This document shows positions 1 through 11,485 of a DNA stretch of 60,000 nt, piece after piece. Each line of letters begins with the position of its first letter. The stretch's first letter is position 1. This stretch comes from Hydractinia symbiolongicarpus. Taxonomy: Eukaryota; Cnidaria; Hydrozoa; Anthoathecata; Hydractiniidae. Below the pieces are notes generated by a model. It was not told where the DNA came from. It searched no databases and worked only from the letters and a program-made list of their open reading frames with translations. The stretch spans positions 5,272,001 to 5,332,000 of the forward strand of contig NC_079882.1 in NCBI RefSeq assembly GCF_029227915.1, written 5' to 3'. The translations under genes and the position numbers were made by a program.

Positions 1-559
1 GGATCCTCCAATGTTTAAAAATTTTCTGGACCCTCAGGCCCAACCATGGTGGGCCTTCGCGTGTCACTAATATAAGTACATTTTATGACGGGGTACATCA
101 GAAATCCTAGATCCGCCCCTGATTGGTAACGAGTATGTTTAACCCCGTGAAAATATCAGGAAACTTTGAAAATGAATACTAACTTCCGTTGAGAAATCAT
201 CATTCAATTGCAATACCGAGAAGCTGTGACGCAAAAAAAGAAAAAAAGAGCGACAGGGAAAATGTTGTAGAATTTCAATTTGAGCAGGCGAAATACTAGA
301 CCAAGCACTGACTCGGATTTCAGTTGGGGGGGGCTGTGATGAGGATACTATTCAAGAAGAAGTCGCTTCACGTGTTGCTGTTGCTGTAAGGACGTGGTGC
401 AAGTGTGGAAAGTGTAAGATAATGACGAGCGAAGCGGAGTGTCGTTGCTATTGCGAGTTAGAATCCGCGAATATTTTTAATTTGATCAGTGAGTTTTGAT
501 ATGTAAACGTATTCGAATTAGAGCATGAGTTCGATGAATGACGATAAAAATGAAAAAAT
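1..559. other. No gene recognised
   Basis: I see no coding exon here. The stretch is non-repetitive by eye apart from short A- and G-rich runs near 230-250 and 325-335. Confidence 0.5.
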
Positions 560-790
560 CTTCTAACCTTCTTCTTTTTGTTTTTTTCTTTCAAACTCAG
601 TTCTAAAGTCAAAGAACTCGGAAGTAAAATGAGCTTCGCAGATCTAAAATTCTTTGGAAGCGTATCCTCTCTCTTGATCAGTTTGATCCATATAGTTCGT
701 TGTTTTGGATCTTTGGGAAAGTTGAAAAAAAAATACACCTTGTTTCTTTTGGTGGTTAAGACAACTAGGTAAGTGGGCAAGAAGCCATCC
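560..790 (-). pseudogene. Decayed THAP-domain fragment
   Basis: Reading the minus strand from about 790 downwards gives a partial THAP (C2CH zinc-finger) pattern: a KRNKV-like stretch, then FPKDPKQR, a W four residues later, and KRED. After a one-base frame change near 640 comes ICEAHFTSEFF, which matches the second half of the THAP consensus (C-E-x-H-F). The first two cysteines are not in frame and the reading frame is broken, so this is a remnant rather than a working gene. THAP domains bind DNA and are common both in P-element-type transposases and in host transcription factors. The seen part is the motif order; the transposon origin is inferred from the surrounding debris. It could also be a host gene exon with a sequencing error. 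Confidence 0.5.
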
Positions 791-1080
791 TTATTCATCA
801 ACGTGTGGAACTTTTTTATACAAATCACATCACATCACATCCGCAAAGTTTCGCCTCTCATCCCGGGGGTCCGAATGTGAGCTTCTAACTAGTGACGTCA
901 GGCGCATAATTATACTCTTAAATGTTCACTTGCAAAATGGCGAACAAGTGAGGTTAAGGCTTAAAAACATGAGGTAAACATTGTCTGGTTTCTTGAATAC
1001 TGTAGTGATTTTAATAAAATTAACGTTAAATTGTTTTTTCTGAAGATGTTATGAATCGATTTAGGTCAACTTGATTTTTC

Positions 1081-2446
1081 TCAGGAGGTAAGCTTTAAGT
1101 GGAAACTAGCTTCTAAAAGACTCGCCTTACATTGAGCATAAAATTCAAAAGCTTCGTTACTATTGCGAGCACCGCTGTTTAAATCATCCACGTGTAAAGA
1201 TGCGAGAAGTTTTTCCACAAATTTCTGGTCTGCATCACGATATCTATTTATATGCTTCTGCAATACAGCGGAGAGAATGAAGGGTGATGATGTAACACCG
1301 ACAAGAATACGACTTAGTCTGTACTCGACTAACTTATTTTCTTCAAAATTTTCAAAACTTATTTGGTCAATGTTTTCGTACCAAAGAAAACGAACGTAAT
1401 CACGGTGACCTTCGTGCAAGGAAATTTGAAGAAACGCTTTCTCTATATCCGCTATAAATGCGATATTATTGGCGCGAAACCTCAATAAAATGTCAAACAG
1501 GGGCGTGGTAAGTGAAGGTCCTGGATCCATGCATTCATTTAACGACGGCCTATTTCTCTTTGTGCTAGCATCAAAAACAATGCGCGTTTTACTAGTAAGC
1601 TTATCTTCGCGAATGAAGGGTGACGATGTAACACCGAAAAGAATACGACTTAGTCTGTACTCGACTAACTTATTTTCTTCAAAATTTTCAAAATTTATTT
1701 GGTAAATGTTTTCGTACCAAAGAAAACGAACGTAATCACGGTGACCTTCGTGTAAGGAAATTTGAAGAAACGCTTTTTCTATATCCGCTCTAAATGCGAT
1801 ATTATTGGCGCGAAATCTCAATAAAACGTCAAAAAAGGGCATGTTAAGTGATTGTCCTGGATCCATGCATTCATTTAACAACGGCCCATTTCTCTTTGCG
1901 CTAGCATCAAAAACAATGCGCGTTTTACTAGTAAGCTTATCTTCGTGTATGATCGGCCGATGCGGTAAATAGTGGGTGATCTTCAAAAAAAGGAAAGTTT
2001 GCTGTATATCTTTTATCACGATATGTTATGTTTGACTCATAATCAGAATAGGATAAAGGCTTGAAATTAATTTCTTCGTCATTTTTAATTCCTAGTGTTT
2101 CTAGGTCCCAAAAACCTTTTACAGCACATTCTAAGGATTTCTGTTCACTCACAAATTCACTTTGAATTTTCAAAACGTGCGTGTTCAGAACATTAACACT
2201 ACCTTGTTCAAACAACTTAGTGCCCAGTACAGGCCCGCTTAAAATATAACCCAATTTTGAGGATATGGCGGTAACACCTCCATGTTTAGATCGCTTCATA
2301 TGGTTATTCATAAATTCCCCGTAGTAGTCACCACCAATAACGATGTCCACATCTAGGGGCACATTATGAATGCTTTGGTCAGCTAATGGTAAATCCTGAA
2401 GAAATGGTTGGCCTGCTTTCGCTTGTTCGATGTTTTGATTGGTCAA
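1081..2446 (-). pseudogene. Broken BEL/Pao retrotransposon pol (protease-RT region)
   Basis: Two overlapping minus-strand frames carry BEL/Pao pol sequence. The upstream one (2446-1937) has the aspartic-protease/linker signature (VDIVIGGDYYGEF, then GYILSGPVLG). The downstream one (2019-1081) has the reverse-transcriptase start (HYLPHRPIIHEDK, TRIVFDAS, ADIEKAFLQI, VRFLWYEN, RILFGVTSSPF, LHVDDL). The two frames meet near 1937-2019 where roughly the region between the EDHP and HYLPH motifs is missing, so an internal deletion plus frameshift disables the gene. The RT part also contains a 336-bp in-frame tandem duplication. No LTRs, integrase or RNase H were recognised. Family assignment is firm from motifs; the element is certainly non-functional as it stands. 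Confidence 0.85.
1275..1946. repeat. 336-bp direct tandem duplication inside the BEL/Pao RT
   Basis: GAATGAAGGGTGA occurs at 1275 and 1611, and GGATCCATGCATTCATT at 1523 and 1859, both exactly 336 bp apart. 336 is 112 codons, so the reading frame survives the duplication. The two copies differ at a small number of positions, so the duplication is not brand new. Confidence 0.9.
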
Positions 2447-4956
2447 TGGGAGACAGATTTCGAATACAAATGCCTGGACGTTTTTTTTTAACCATTGCCT
2501 TTATTGTGCAGAGCTAAAGCTGATCAAATTGTTGGAACTGATGCTTTAAACGAATTGTCAACCTCATCCTCAGGGAAAGGGGGTTCGTCTGGCTGTCCGA
2601 TATGCAAAAAAAAAAAAAACAAATCATCGAGATTGATAAATTGTTTAGGGAGATTAAGCGTTAAGAGTTTAGAACGTTTTATAATGACTTTACCGAATCA
2701 TCGTTTCCCAAACTTCTGCGTTGATCTAGCTTTGGGGAATTTGACTACTACGCAAAATGATTGATCGGTAAAAAATTTTGGTTGGTAAGAATCACTAAAC
2801 AAAAATTTAGTCTTCGTTTTTTAACGATATAAATAACTTAAGAACGAAAAAAGAAAAATCATCGCAATTAAAATGCTTTTTTCGATGTATGCTTTGATAT
2901 CACGTGGGGCAATTTTTTTAGTAAATGCGTATGTAATGTAAAAAAAATTAGCAAAGGCGCTATTCTCGTGGTAATCCCATCTAAATCCCATCTAAAGAAT
3001 CTAATCCGGAAAAAAGCCATTCTCTTAACCATTATTTCAGAATACCAGAATTTCAATGTTTTAATTTACTCTACCAGATCTGCCATTCTGCTATTGTCTA
3101 GTAAAAGTTGCAGAATTATTGCATTTAAAATTCCTTAAATTCTTAACGATGCAGCGCTGTAGGTGATATGTTCATATTAGATGGACATTTTAGAATGCCG
3201 TGTTTTTTAGCTATCATAACTCTAATTTAAAAGGACTAAACAAGCCTTCAAACACCCGATAATATTTTCCATCACAACTACAAGTAAACAAATTTGTGGT
3301 GTCTAAAAAAGAATCAGTTGGTGGCGAACTACATTATAAAAGGTGTATTCTGTCAGTTTAAATGTGATGATATCAAACGGGTCAACATGGCCATACAATT
3401 AATAAATGACTCTGTTTTGTTTTTCTGAGGATAACCCATTAAACATAACCTTACAAGTTGTTCACTGTCATTATCAAAATGGTTGATAATCTTAATTTCA
3501 AATATTTTTTTTTTATGTTTGTGTTGTGGGCTATCATTTCTTGAACATGCACAAGAAATGATAAATCTACAATACTAATATGAATCTGAACAGAAAAACC
3601 GAAACAATAAACAATTTGTGATTACTAAGTACACTGGGCTGAGCCAAAAATTTGTATGTATACTAATACTAATGGAAAGATAAAAGCATATTAGAATGGG
3701 AGAGTGACAAGTTTCGGCGAGTTAAGGCGATTAATGTGATTGACAACGTTCTTTTTTCAAAGGACCATTCTATCCAATGTCTCAAAGTTTAATTCGTAAG
3801 TGACGAAGCTATTAATTAAAAAGCTAATTTTAAAAACTTTCCGTGAAGGTCAAGAAATAAGAAAGGTGCAATTAAATCGTTATCTATTCTTCAAATCAAG
3901 AATAAGATCCATCACAAATTGTCCAGACCGCTAGTTTTTACATTTCTTTAAAATAAAAATGCAAACATAAAATTCGTAGGTGTTGAAATCTCCATACTAA
4001 TAACACAAAGTCAGGAAATGCTACACGGCCGCTGTGATGTGCAGATTTCTGTAGATATCAGCGAGATAACAAATAGTCACAAAATAATTTCAATATTTAA
4101 CCATGTTTCAAAATAACTTTGTTTATATCGAATATATATATGGTGTGGATAAATAATTCGATAATTATTAGTGTCTTTCTGATCTATCATCTCCAGCGAC
4201 AGCAGCATTTTATTCAAATTTACCTTTGTGTGGAGAAAAAAATATTTAGAGAGAATTGTAAGAGGATTCGTATCCTGGAATGTTTTTATCTTATGGCAAA
4301 AGTTAGACTTGTATTAGATTTATAAGCAATGATTTGACCCTGACACTTTTATCATTTTGTTCCATTGGAAAAATCAAAGACTCGTGTTTTTATAAAAAAG
4401 AATTGTGTTGTGTATTCCCATGGAGGTAGAAATAAAGAAGGATATTGAACTAGTTTTAGTGCCCATAAACTGCTATTCAAATTGTTATTGTTTCGGCATC
4501 CTTTTGATATCCATGCGCGATGCGCGTTTTACAGGATTTTTACAAAATAACATTACGTAATCCTTTATCGGGTCATTTGTCTTCGTACATAAAAACGTGC
4601 TTTTTTAAGTACGTTGTTTATCGTTCTTTTCTCCTCAGCTTTTTTTCTTGCGTTTTCTTTTAACAAAAAGCACTAGATACGAAAGGACAAGCGATATTTT
4701 AAGGCACAATGCTGCCCAACCCCCCCCCCCCCCCTGGATTGACAGAACCATACCTTTACATGGTAAAATATAACTTTCCTCAGTCTCGCGACGAAGACAA
4801 ATTTTCTTGAGCCGGGGGTCTTCATTAGCCTTAATCCCATTTTTTTAATAACTTCTTAAGCATACCGTTTTAATTATTTAAATTTGGTGACTTTCTATTA
4901 TTTTTAGTAGCTTCAGGACAGTTGAAAAACATTTTCATATGACGTTTGTTTGTTGG

Positions 4957-5025
4957 CACAGTAGCTCATCGGATAACAGACTGTCTGAAAAGAAGTCTTG
5001 AAATATCCTTGCCAACGTCATGTTT
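4957..5025 (+). mobile_element. Degenerate tRNA-derived SINE head
   Basis: GGCACAGTAGCTCATCGGATAA fits the 5' arm and A box of a tRNA (TAGCTCATCGG against TRGCTCARYGG). It is followed about 30 bases later by AGTCTTGAAATATCC, a decayed B box (GGTTCRANTCC), and then TTGCC, complementary to the start GGCA. The anticodon arm is not intact, so this is not a working tRNA. The call rests only on these boxes. Confidence 0.35.
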
Positions 5026-5701
5026 TATTTAGCCATTTTATGTTATAATCCAGTAATTACACATCCAAAAATGTTATTTTTTATTCTAACGTTAATTTTT
5101 ACTGTTATGAAGATCGGAGGTATAAGATGACGTCATCTTGGACTAACAAGACGCCATTCAAAATTTTTTATTCTAATTTTGCTCCACTTTGCAAACATAC
5201 GTGCGCAGTTTTGTCTCCTCCATCAATCACAAACCCCCCTCCCCCGTCCATACAGAGGGTCCAAAGAGCCCGGACTGAATAGGTTTCATAATGAACATCT
5301 AGCCTATGTAAAACAAACGCAGCGATATCGAAATTTTGCTATCCATAATTTGGTGATTAAAATGCAAATATATCTTTAATGGTATTTTTTTTCTCCGCAA
5401 AACGTGCCTTGTGTTTTTTTATTAGATATTGGAGATTTTCTGCTTTCTTTGAGCAAATTAATTATCGCGCGTAAAATATTGTTTATGATATGTCAAGTAA
5501 ATTTGCTTTTTTAATATACCACCAGTATACACCAGTATGCAAGTTATAATTTAGCCTTCATTTTTTGTTTTTAATACTTCCTATTAAATTTTCTGATAAT
5601 TAAATATCTTTATCTTTTTCAAAAAACCACGATATAATGTTTTGCATTGCATGTGTTTGCAATTATGTATATCAAGAGACCTATTCGTATATTTATACAT
5701 T

Positions 5702-5707
5702 GTTTAT
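5702..5707 (-). terminator. Candidate polyadenylation signal of the MFS gene
   Basis: The minus strand reads AATAAA here, about 150 bases past the stop codon of the transporter gene. It is the only canonical hexamer I noticed close downstream. Confidence 0.4.
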
Positions 5708-5854
5708 TGCAGAACTTAAAATGAGAAGGTATATTTAGATATATACAATGCGGTATTCTTTCTCTCTGTTTATCTATTCTAGCTATCTAACCTCCTAGGT
5801 TGAAACATACAAAAAAACACATATGATATGATCAAAGAAAGAAAATTTTAAATT

Positions 5855-7288
5855 TCAGTTCATTTCGTGTTGTGCCTCCTCAACTGTGTAGACATTCCCC
5901 ACTTTAGCCTTTTTTCGATATATCCCAATAACTATATAAATAAAAACCAATATCGCCCACACACCACACGCCACACTTGCAATAATAAAAGTCTGCCTTG
6001 AACCCACGTATTTATATAAACTTCCTCCGCCGATATTTGCGATGACGAAAGAAGCTCCAAAGTATAGAGAGTTCATAATTCCGTACATGGTAGCCAATAT
6101 AGCTGGAGAACTAATCATTCGTGTGTGTTCGACGCAAGCTGCGATAAATGCAGCAAAACCTATCCCATGCGTCAATTGGGTAGGAAGGACAAGCCATGGG
6201 TTATACGTGCATGCATAACAAAAGAAACGAATGCACCAAATAAAACAAGCAAAGCAAAGTAGATTCATAGTTCCTCCAACTACTTTAATGATTTTAGCTG
6301 CACATATAAAGCCTAATAATCCAAATACAGCAGCCACAGTAATGGACAGTCCCATTAGAATCTGGGGGCTATCCAATTCTTTTAAAAACACAAAGAGAAA
6401 ACTCACGTAAAACGCATGTACTGTTCCACCAAAGAGCACAGTTACGAGAAAGAATAAAGTGTCAGGTTTGCACAACGTTGTTCGTAATATACCACGAACT
6501 TCGCCTTTTTCTTTTGCATTTGGAGTACTGAATTTTATTCCTTTGAATAAGATGTTTGAAATAACAGCTAAACTGCTGGTGAAAAACAGATAAACGCAAA
6601 ATAATCCACTATAACATGTTACTTTTAACGATGGGAAATTATCAATCACTATACTTGACAAAAGGGCTCCCCCTCCATATCCTATTGCTCCAAAGTATCG
6701 TTGATTTCCAAATTTGGGCTGGTTTGGCGATGCTAGAACTCTGCGCATTACTCCTGTGTCCATAAAACTTTGTGTACTTCCGTCAAAGAAGGATGCTACA
6801 ATGTTAATTGACAACATGGTGTAAAAAAGATGATCCTCATTAAAGTTACCTTTCATGGGTTGTCCTATTGTTTCATTTAATGTTCTATTCATTTTATCGT
6901 TAAAGGTTTGGTTTATAAATATTTCAAGATTACTGTTAGTAGGGCACTTTTGTTTCTCCTGATCACCTACAAGTAGACTTAGGAAGGGTTGAGAACACAT
7001 TGTGGCAACAGCAATTACGCAAAGAAACGTAACCGTGAAACGATAGGCTTGTTTTCGATCAGCTAAATAACCCCAAAACGGCGAACCAATCAAATAGCCA
7101 ATATACCGCATTCCGTTAATTTGTCCAGCGCGGCTCGAATCCAAGCCAATACTTTCAAAAAACAAAATCATCAAAGGGATGTAACATGATTGTTTTGCAT
7201 TCTCAAATAAATATGCAACTTTACATATGATCATGTCTCGATCTATCGCATACCATTTTGGTGTCGTTTTATCTTCGGAAGACTCCAT
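5855..7288 (-). CDS. MFS transporter, MFSD6-like (477 aa)
   Basis: This intronless gene encodes a polytopic membrane protein of the major facilitator superfamily, closest by pattern to the MFSD6 / MFS_1-like group. The N-terminal part has the family's order: a first helix (KVAYLFENAKQ), a second with GLDSSRAGQINGMRYIGYLIGSPFWGYLADR-type wording, where SPFWGYLADR is the loop 2-3 motif of the superfamily. A long extracytoplasmic loop (about residues 110-155) with several Asn-x-Thr sites follows, then further hydrophobic spans to about residue 455 for a total near 12. The C terminus is short and charged. Length fits MFS proteins. Substrate cannot be predicted. Lack of introns among intron-rich neighbours may mean an ancestral retrocopy, although many cnidarian transporters are single-exon. 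The start is the first ATG of the open frame. Confidence 0.9.
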   Translation of the reverse strand: MESSEDKTTPKWYAIDRDMIICKVAYLFENAKQSCYIPLMILFFESIGLDSSRAGQINGMRYIGYLIGSPFWGYLADRKQAYRFTVTFLCVIAVATMCSQPFLSLLVGDQEKQKCPTNSNLEIFINQTFNDKMNRTLNETIGQPMKGNFNEDHLFYTMLSINIVASFFDGSTQSFMDTGVMRRVLASPNQPKFGNQRYFGAIGYGGGALLSSIVIDNFPSLKVTCYSGLFCVYLFFTSSLAVISNILFKGIKFSTPNAKEKGEVRGILRTTLCKPDTLFFLVTVLFGGTVHAFYVSFLFVFLKELDSPQILMGLSITVAAVFGLLGFICAAKIIKVVGGTMNLLCFACFIWCIRFFCYACTYNPWLVLPTQLTHGIGFAAFIAACVEHTRMISSPAILATMYGIMNSLYFGASFVIANIGGGSLYKYVGSRQTFIIASVACGVWAILVFIYIVIGIYRKKAKVGNVYTVEEAQHEMN

Positions 7289-9501
7289 TCTCTACACGTC
7301 CCTTAAGTGTACTAAAGCTCATACATGTCCGTTAAAGTTTTTAATACGATTAATTTTAATTACGGCATGCATGCGTATAGCAAAACCATGTATGGTTCTC
7401 TAATTATCGTTTGAACCTGTTTTATGATCTCCTGGACTCCATAATATTTACTCTCGAGACCTTTTTGTGGAAATTAGAATTAGTGGTTTCTTGATGAACT
7501 AAAAAGCACGAGCTTGATATTTTTGCGAGCTGATATGTTTCGTCCCACACTTCTTTTTAAAACATAATCGTTCTGAAAATTGCAACACAGCCATGTGAAA
7601 ACAAAAGTGCGCGAGCACTTAACGTGATTTTATTACCAATTTGTTCTCTGCTCTCAGTAACAAATAATCATAAAAAACATGGCTGTTCATGCGGTGAATT
7701 TAAAGAGAAACAAAGTTTCTTAAACACCGATTTTGGCAGCCTACATTGCTTGTTAAAAGCCAGTTTCTACCCTTTTAATGTATAAATTCTGGTTCAAGTT
7801 AGATTATGTGGAATACAAAAATAGCTGGCATTTTTTTAAAAATTCGAAGGAATAATTAAATTAGAGGTAATTGAAAATATGTGGTACACACCAGAAGGAG
7901 AGCGGTTATTTAATCATAACATTATAAAATGGTTTATGGATTAGTAATGTTAATAAATTTTATTTGGCTTCACGCATGCTAAAATTGCGTTGACTCGATA
8001 GCATGCGTAATGTATGTGGGTATAACTTAAGGCCGTCGAAACCGACCACCGAGAGAAGGAAACTCTTAATACTAATTTTATACGCCGTCATTTGGGCAGG
8101 GCGGCGCGCACGAGTGTTATCCTGATTTCTTTAGAACTCTGTCGTAAATTTTAGAAATTTAAGCTTGCAGAAACACATCTTGATTTCTTTGAAACTAATT
8201 TTTAATAGCGATTTACACCAGTACACCATAGTTAATTCCGCCTCTGTTATTGAGATAAAAGTGATTCAACCATTTCAAAAATTCCATTTTAGTCAATCGC
8301 AGAACGAAAAATGCGTCAGTCTGTTCTCTGTTTATGTGGTTTTGTCATAGTGTCTTGCACGGAAGTCCCTACAAATAAACTTTAAGCACCAACTTCGTCT
8401 CTAGGGCATCTTGTATCTTTTCTGACATCGGGACGGCGATACGAACAGAAAAAAGAGACAACAGGCGCTGGGAGCGAGGTTGTTTGAGCACTAAATATTT
8501 TTATTTTACAACAGATATTAATTTATTAAGTATAAAGTAATTTATACATTTCGTAATCAGAGGCAGCCTTCCTAAAGAAACAAACAAAATGAAATCAGGA
8601 AAAGTCGTATAGTTGCCATATGGTTACATTAAAGTATTATCTGAGAATTTCGACTCTTTTTTCGATATTGGACGTCACCTTACATAGATACAGGACTTGC
8701 CTAATACGGTTTAAAATGATGCCACACAAGTTTGAATATCTTTCTTGTGTAATAACGCCAGTTAAAATCATAATTAAGGGTTCCGACTGGTAATTAAACT
8801 GTCAGTTATTATCTTTGTTTTATCTCTTTGATATTAGCCGTATTCTGTTTGTTTGTTTAGAATATACACGAAAAGTTTATAGGCGTAACATTTATCACTG
8901 ATTGACAAATTTACGAATAGCACAACTTTCTCGTTTGTTTTCCTGTTGGTCAAACCAATGGCAAAGCACTTTCGGTCTTCCTTTCTTAAAAATGTTCGGT
9001 GGCAGCTTGATGAAAGAGAATCCTTATTTAAAAATGTTTTTCTGAGACAATACTCTTTGCAGGGAGTGGTATAGACTATGGTACTTACAGTTAAAATCTA
9101 AATCGTGTTTATATTCAAATGGCTTCGATTCAACAAGGGTTTTAACATCCTTCTTGCCACAAAGGGTGTTTGAAACAGTTGAGCTGAATAAAATACAAAC
9201 ATTGTAATTAAGTAAACAAATTATTTAAAAGGAGCAACTGCTATTATATTTTTATATTATTATATTTGGAGTTTGTTTCTAAATCTCAAGGAAAACTGTT
9301 TTTGTCGTATTTCGCGCGACGGCAACGTCTTTGCTACCATATTGATCCTACAAAACAGATGAATTCATACATTTCCTTCCTGTTACATTGTCACTCCGTT
9401 ATGATCCAAACATATTAGCACTGAACAGAATACCTCTTGCCTGTATTTGTCCAAGTTTAGGTAACTTCGCTTTCACTACAACATATAAAAATTAAGATTA
9501 C
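7289..9501. other. Intergenic, no gene recognised
   Basis: AT-rich DNA with only short open frames that resemble no family I know. It should contain the promoter of the transporter gene just to the left, but no clear core element stood out. Confidence 0.5.
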
Positions 9502-9595
9502 CTATATTTCGGACATCTTGCAGAGTAATCTTTTGTTTTATGCTAACAGGCAAACATTGTTAGTTAATAAATCAAGTAATGGTAGTAGCGAGTAG

Positions 9596-10155
9596 TTTAT
9601 TTATTTATTTATCAATATTTATACAGGATATTGAACAACCTGTTTAAAAAATATATAGCTAAAAATTAGTAAATATTTGATTAAAATCTAAATAAAAACG
9701 CTAAAAAATGATTGAGTGTGGACACAAACTTTGAGTAAAGACGCTCCTCAAATAGGACACATCTAGAAAACAAAGAAACAAACTTTCATAACATACACCT
9801 AAATATAGTATTGCTTCAATTTCTTTTTAAATTTACATAACATTTTTCTTTTCTAATGTCTAATGGCAACTTGTTGTATGTACCCATGTTATAAAAACCA
9901 CTTTTTGCAACTTCTAATTTAACTTTTGGCAAGCGTAATGATAACTGCTTATTCCGTGTAACCCTTTCGTGATTCATCAACTCGAAGTAACTGTTGAAGC
10001 TGCTACAACTCACTCCGTCAATACATCTACGAACTACGCAACACACATTTCTTATTATCGTACTTTTGATTGTTGTAACGTTTGCAATTTTCGTGACATT
10101 TCTCGCTCTGTTGTCCAGAGACACAAGCTCTTTTCTGATGTTATCAGGAAATAAC
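9596..10155 (-). mobile_element. 5'-truncated LINE, 3' end (end of RT ORF plus UTR)
   Basis: The minus-strand frame ending at 9816 finishes with a pattern typical of the C terminus of non-LTR (LINE/Jockey/CR1-like) reverse transcriptases: HERVTRNKQLSLRLPK, then GFYNMGTYNKLPLDIRK. About 220 bp of 3' UTR follow and end in a tetranucleotide tail (TTTATTTATTTATTTA on the plus strand at 9597-9612), as in LINEs with short tandem tails. The upstream end stops where the fold-back arm resumes, so the copy is 5'-truncated, the normal outcome of target-primed reverse transcription. It is non-functional. Confidence 0.7.
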
Positions 10156-10900
10156 GTTGCAGCTAACTTCTTGCCATTTTCGGTGAATTTTTCTACTACA
10201 ATCCCGGACATAACATTTTTGAAAAATGATAGTTTTTTGGCCATTTATCGAAATAACAAAACCGCATCGCATGACGAAAGCTCCGGAGTCGAAAGGCTGT
10301 GAAAGTTTACATAGAGAGATGTGTAGGGTGGGTAAAGATATCTTTATCATATGTTGACCTTTCTTTATTAACTAAATCTACCGTCAACCTTTTACATATT
10401 ATATGTACTAGCCGGGGAACCCGGCGTCAAAACCCCGGATTAAGCTACAAGTAACTGTGTGACCCGGCGTTGAACGACCGGAGGAGTTCTTAATAAGAGC
10501 CCTAATAAGAGCCCTAAACTGTTCCACACATTCAGGTTGAAAGCCCGATATTGTTCGTTAACACTTTTCGGCTTCTTGTCTGGAATTTTCTATACAAGTA
10601 TTGCTGTGATTTCAGATGTTGACAGACTGGCATGATTTAATAAAACCCTATGATTAAAGTGCTTCTAAGTCCACTTAGTTGGACATAACTTCTTTTGCAA
10701 AAATTTTACATATAGAACTTTTCTTACTTAAAAAAGTGTGCCATAGTAGAACGGTAAAAATTACATGCACATTTTACAGTATTGGTTACAATGATACCAA
10801 GCTGTTACAGCTCTTAGAAAATTTCAACTGTTATTACCCGGGTAAAAGGGCGGCATCAATATTTCTTAATATCGCGTAATGTGATTGGTTAGAGCTTAAA

Positions 10901-10932
10901 TAGCGGGCAATATTCCACAGTATTGCCCGCTA
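10901..10932. repeat. Perfect 12-bp hairpin, 8-nt loop
   Basis: TAGCGGGCAATA at 10901-10912 is followed by 8 bases and then its exact complement TATTGCCCGCTA at 10921-10932. It lies in the centre of the fold-back element, between its arms, and is far more GC-rich than its surroundings. Confidence 0.8.
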
Positions 10933-11096
10933 CCATAGCAACCGTGTTTAAAGCTTAAATATTGTAGCATTAACACGGAAAAAAGTAAACAAAACGCGAA
11001 AAATAAGTGAAACTAACTTTTATGTTTTCAAGAATTCTATGTTGCAGCTACAACAAAAAACTGTGATGTTTACACGATATTCGATTTTAAAAAAAC

Positions 11097-11485
11097 ATTA
11101 AAAATTAAAACTACTTTATTTTAGACAAAAATTGGCACAGTTAATAAAAAAAGTATGCTGAAAATGATGATCACATCAAAATTTTGATTTTTTGTCAATT
11201 AAATGCCGTTCAAGACCATAAACGTTTCAATCGCAAGACTTTCAACCATAAATGATAGGCTGTATTTTTTGTTAGCAATTTCATTTAAAATGTAAGTTTA
11301 TTATGACACGTTTCGTTTTGTTTGCGTTTATTGTAAGATATAATGTCACTTGTGTGCTTTATCTTCAGAGCTTCATGCACCAAACCTCTTAAAATGTTTG
11401 ACACAATAACACAACAAATTAGCAGGTTGTCATCAAATATTTTGGTAGCGAGCGGAAATTCTTAGAGCCCCCAGGGCTTCTTGTT
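11097..11485 (+). repeat. Dispersed repeat copy 1 (128-bp monomer family, single monomer)
   Basis: This stretch starts with AAAATTAAAACTACTTTATTTT and ends with AGAGCCCCCAGGGCTTCTTG, and is matched nearly base for base by 32715-33102. It has one monomer where the other copy has four. The 3' end carries a short hairpin (AGCCC/GGGCT). It could be a non-autonomous element; no coding capacity is visible. Confidence 0.8.

Larger units (their letters stand above)
2447..5854. other. Intergenic, no gene recognised
   Basis: No supported exon. Visible landmarks are a run of about 15 C at 4720-4734 and a degenerate tRNA-like SINE trace near 4957-5025. 2447-2520 may still be the upstream end of the BEL/Pao remnant. 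Confidence 0.5.

Noticed and set aside
4957-5025. Functional tRNA gene
   Set aside because: Anticodon and T arms do not fold properly and the B box is mutated.
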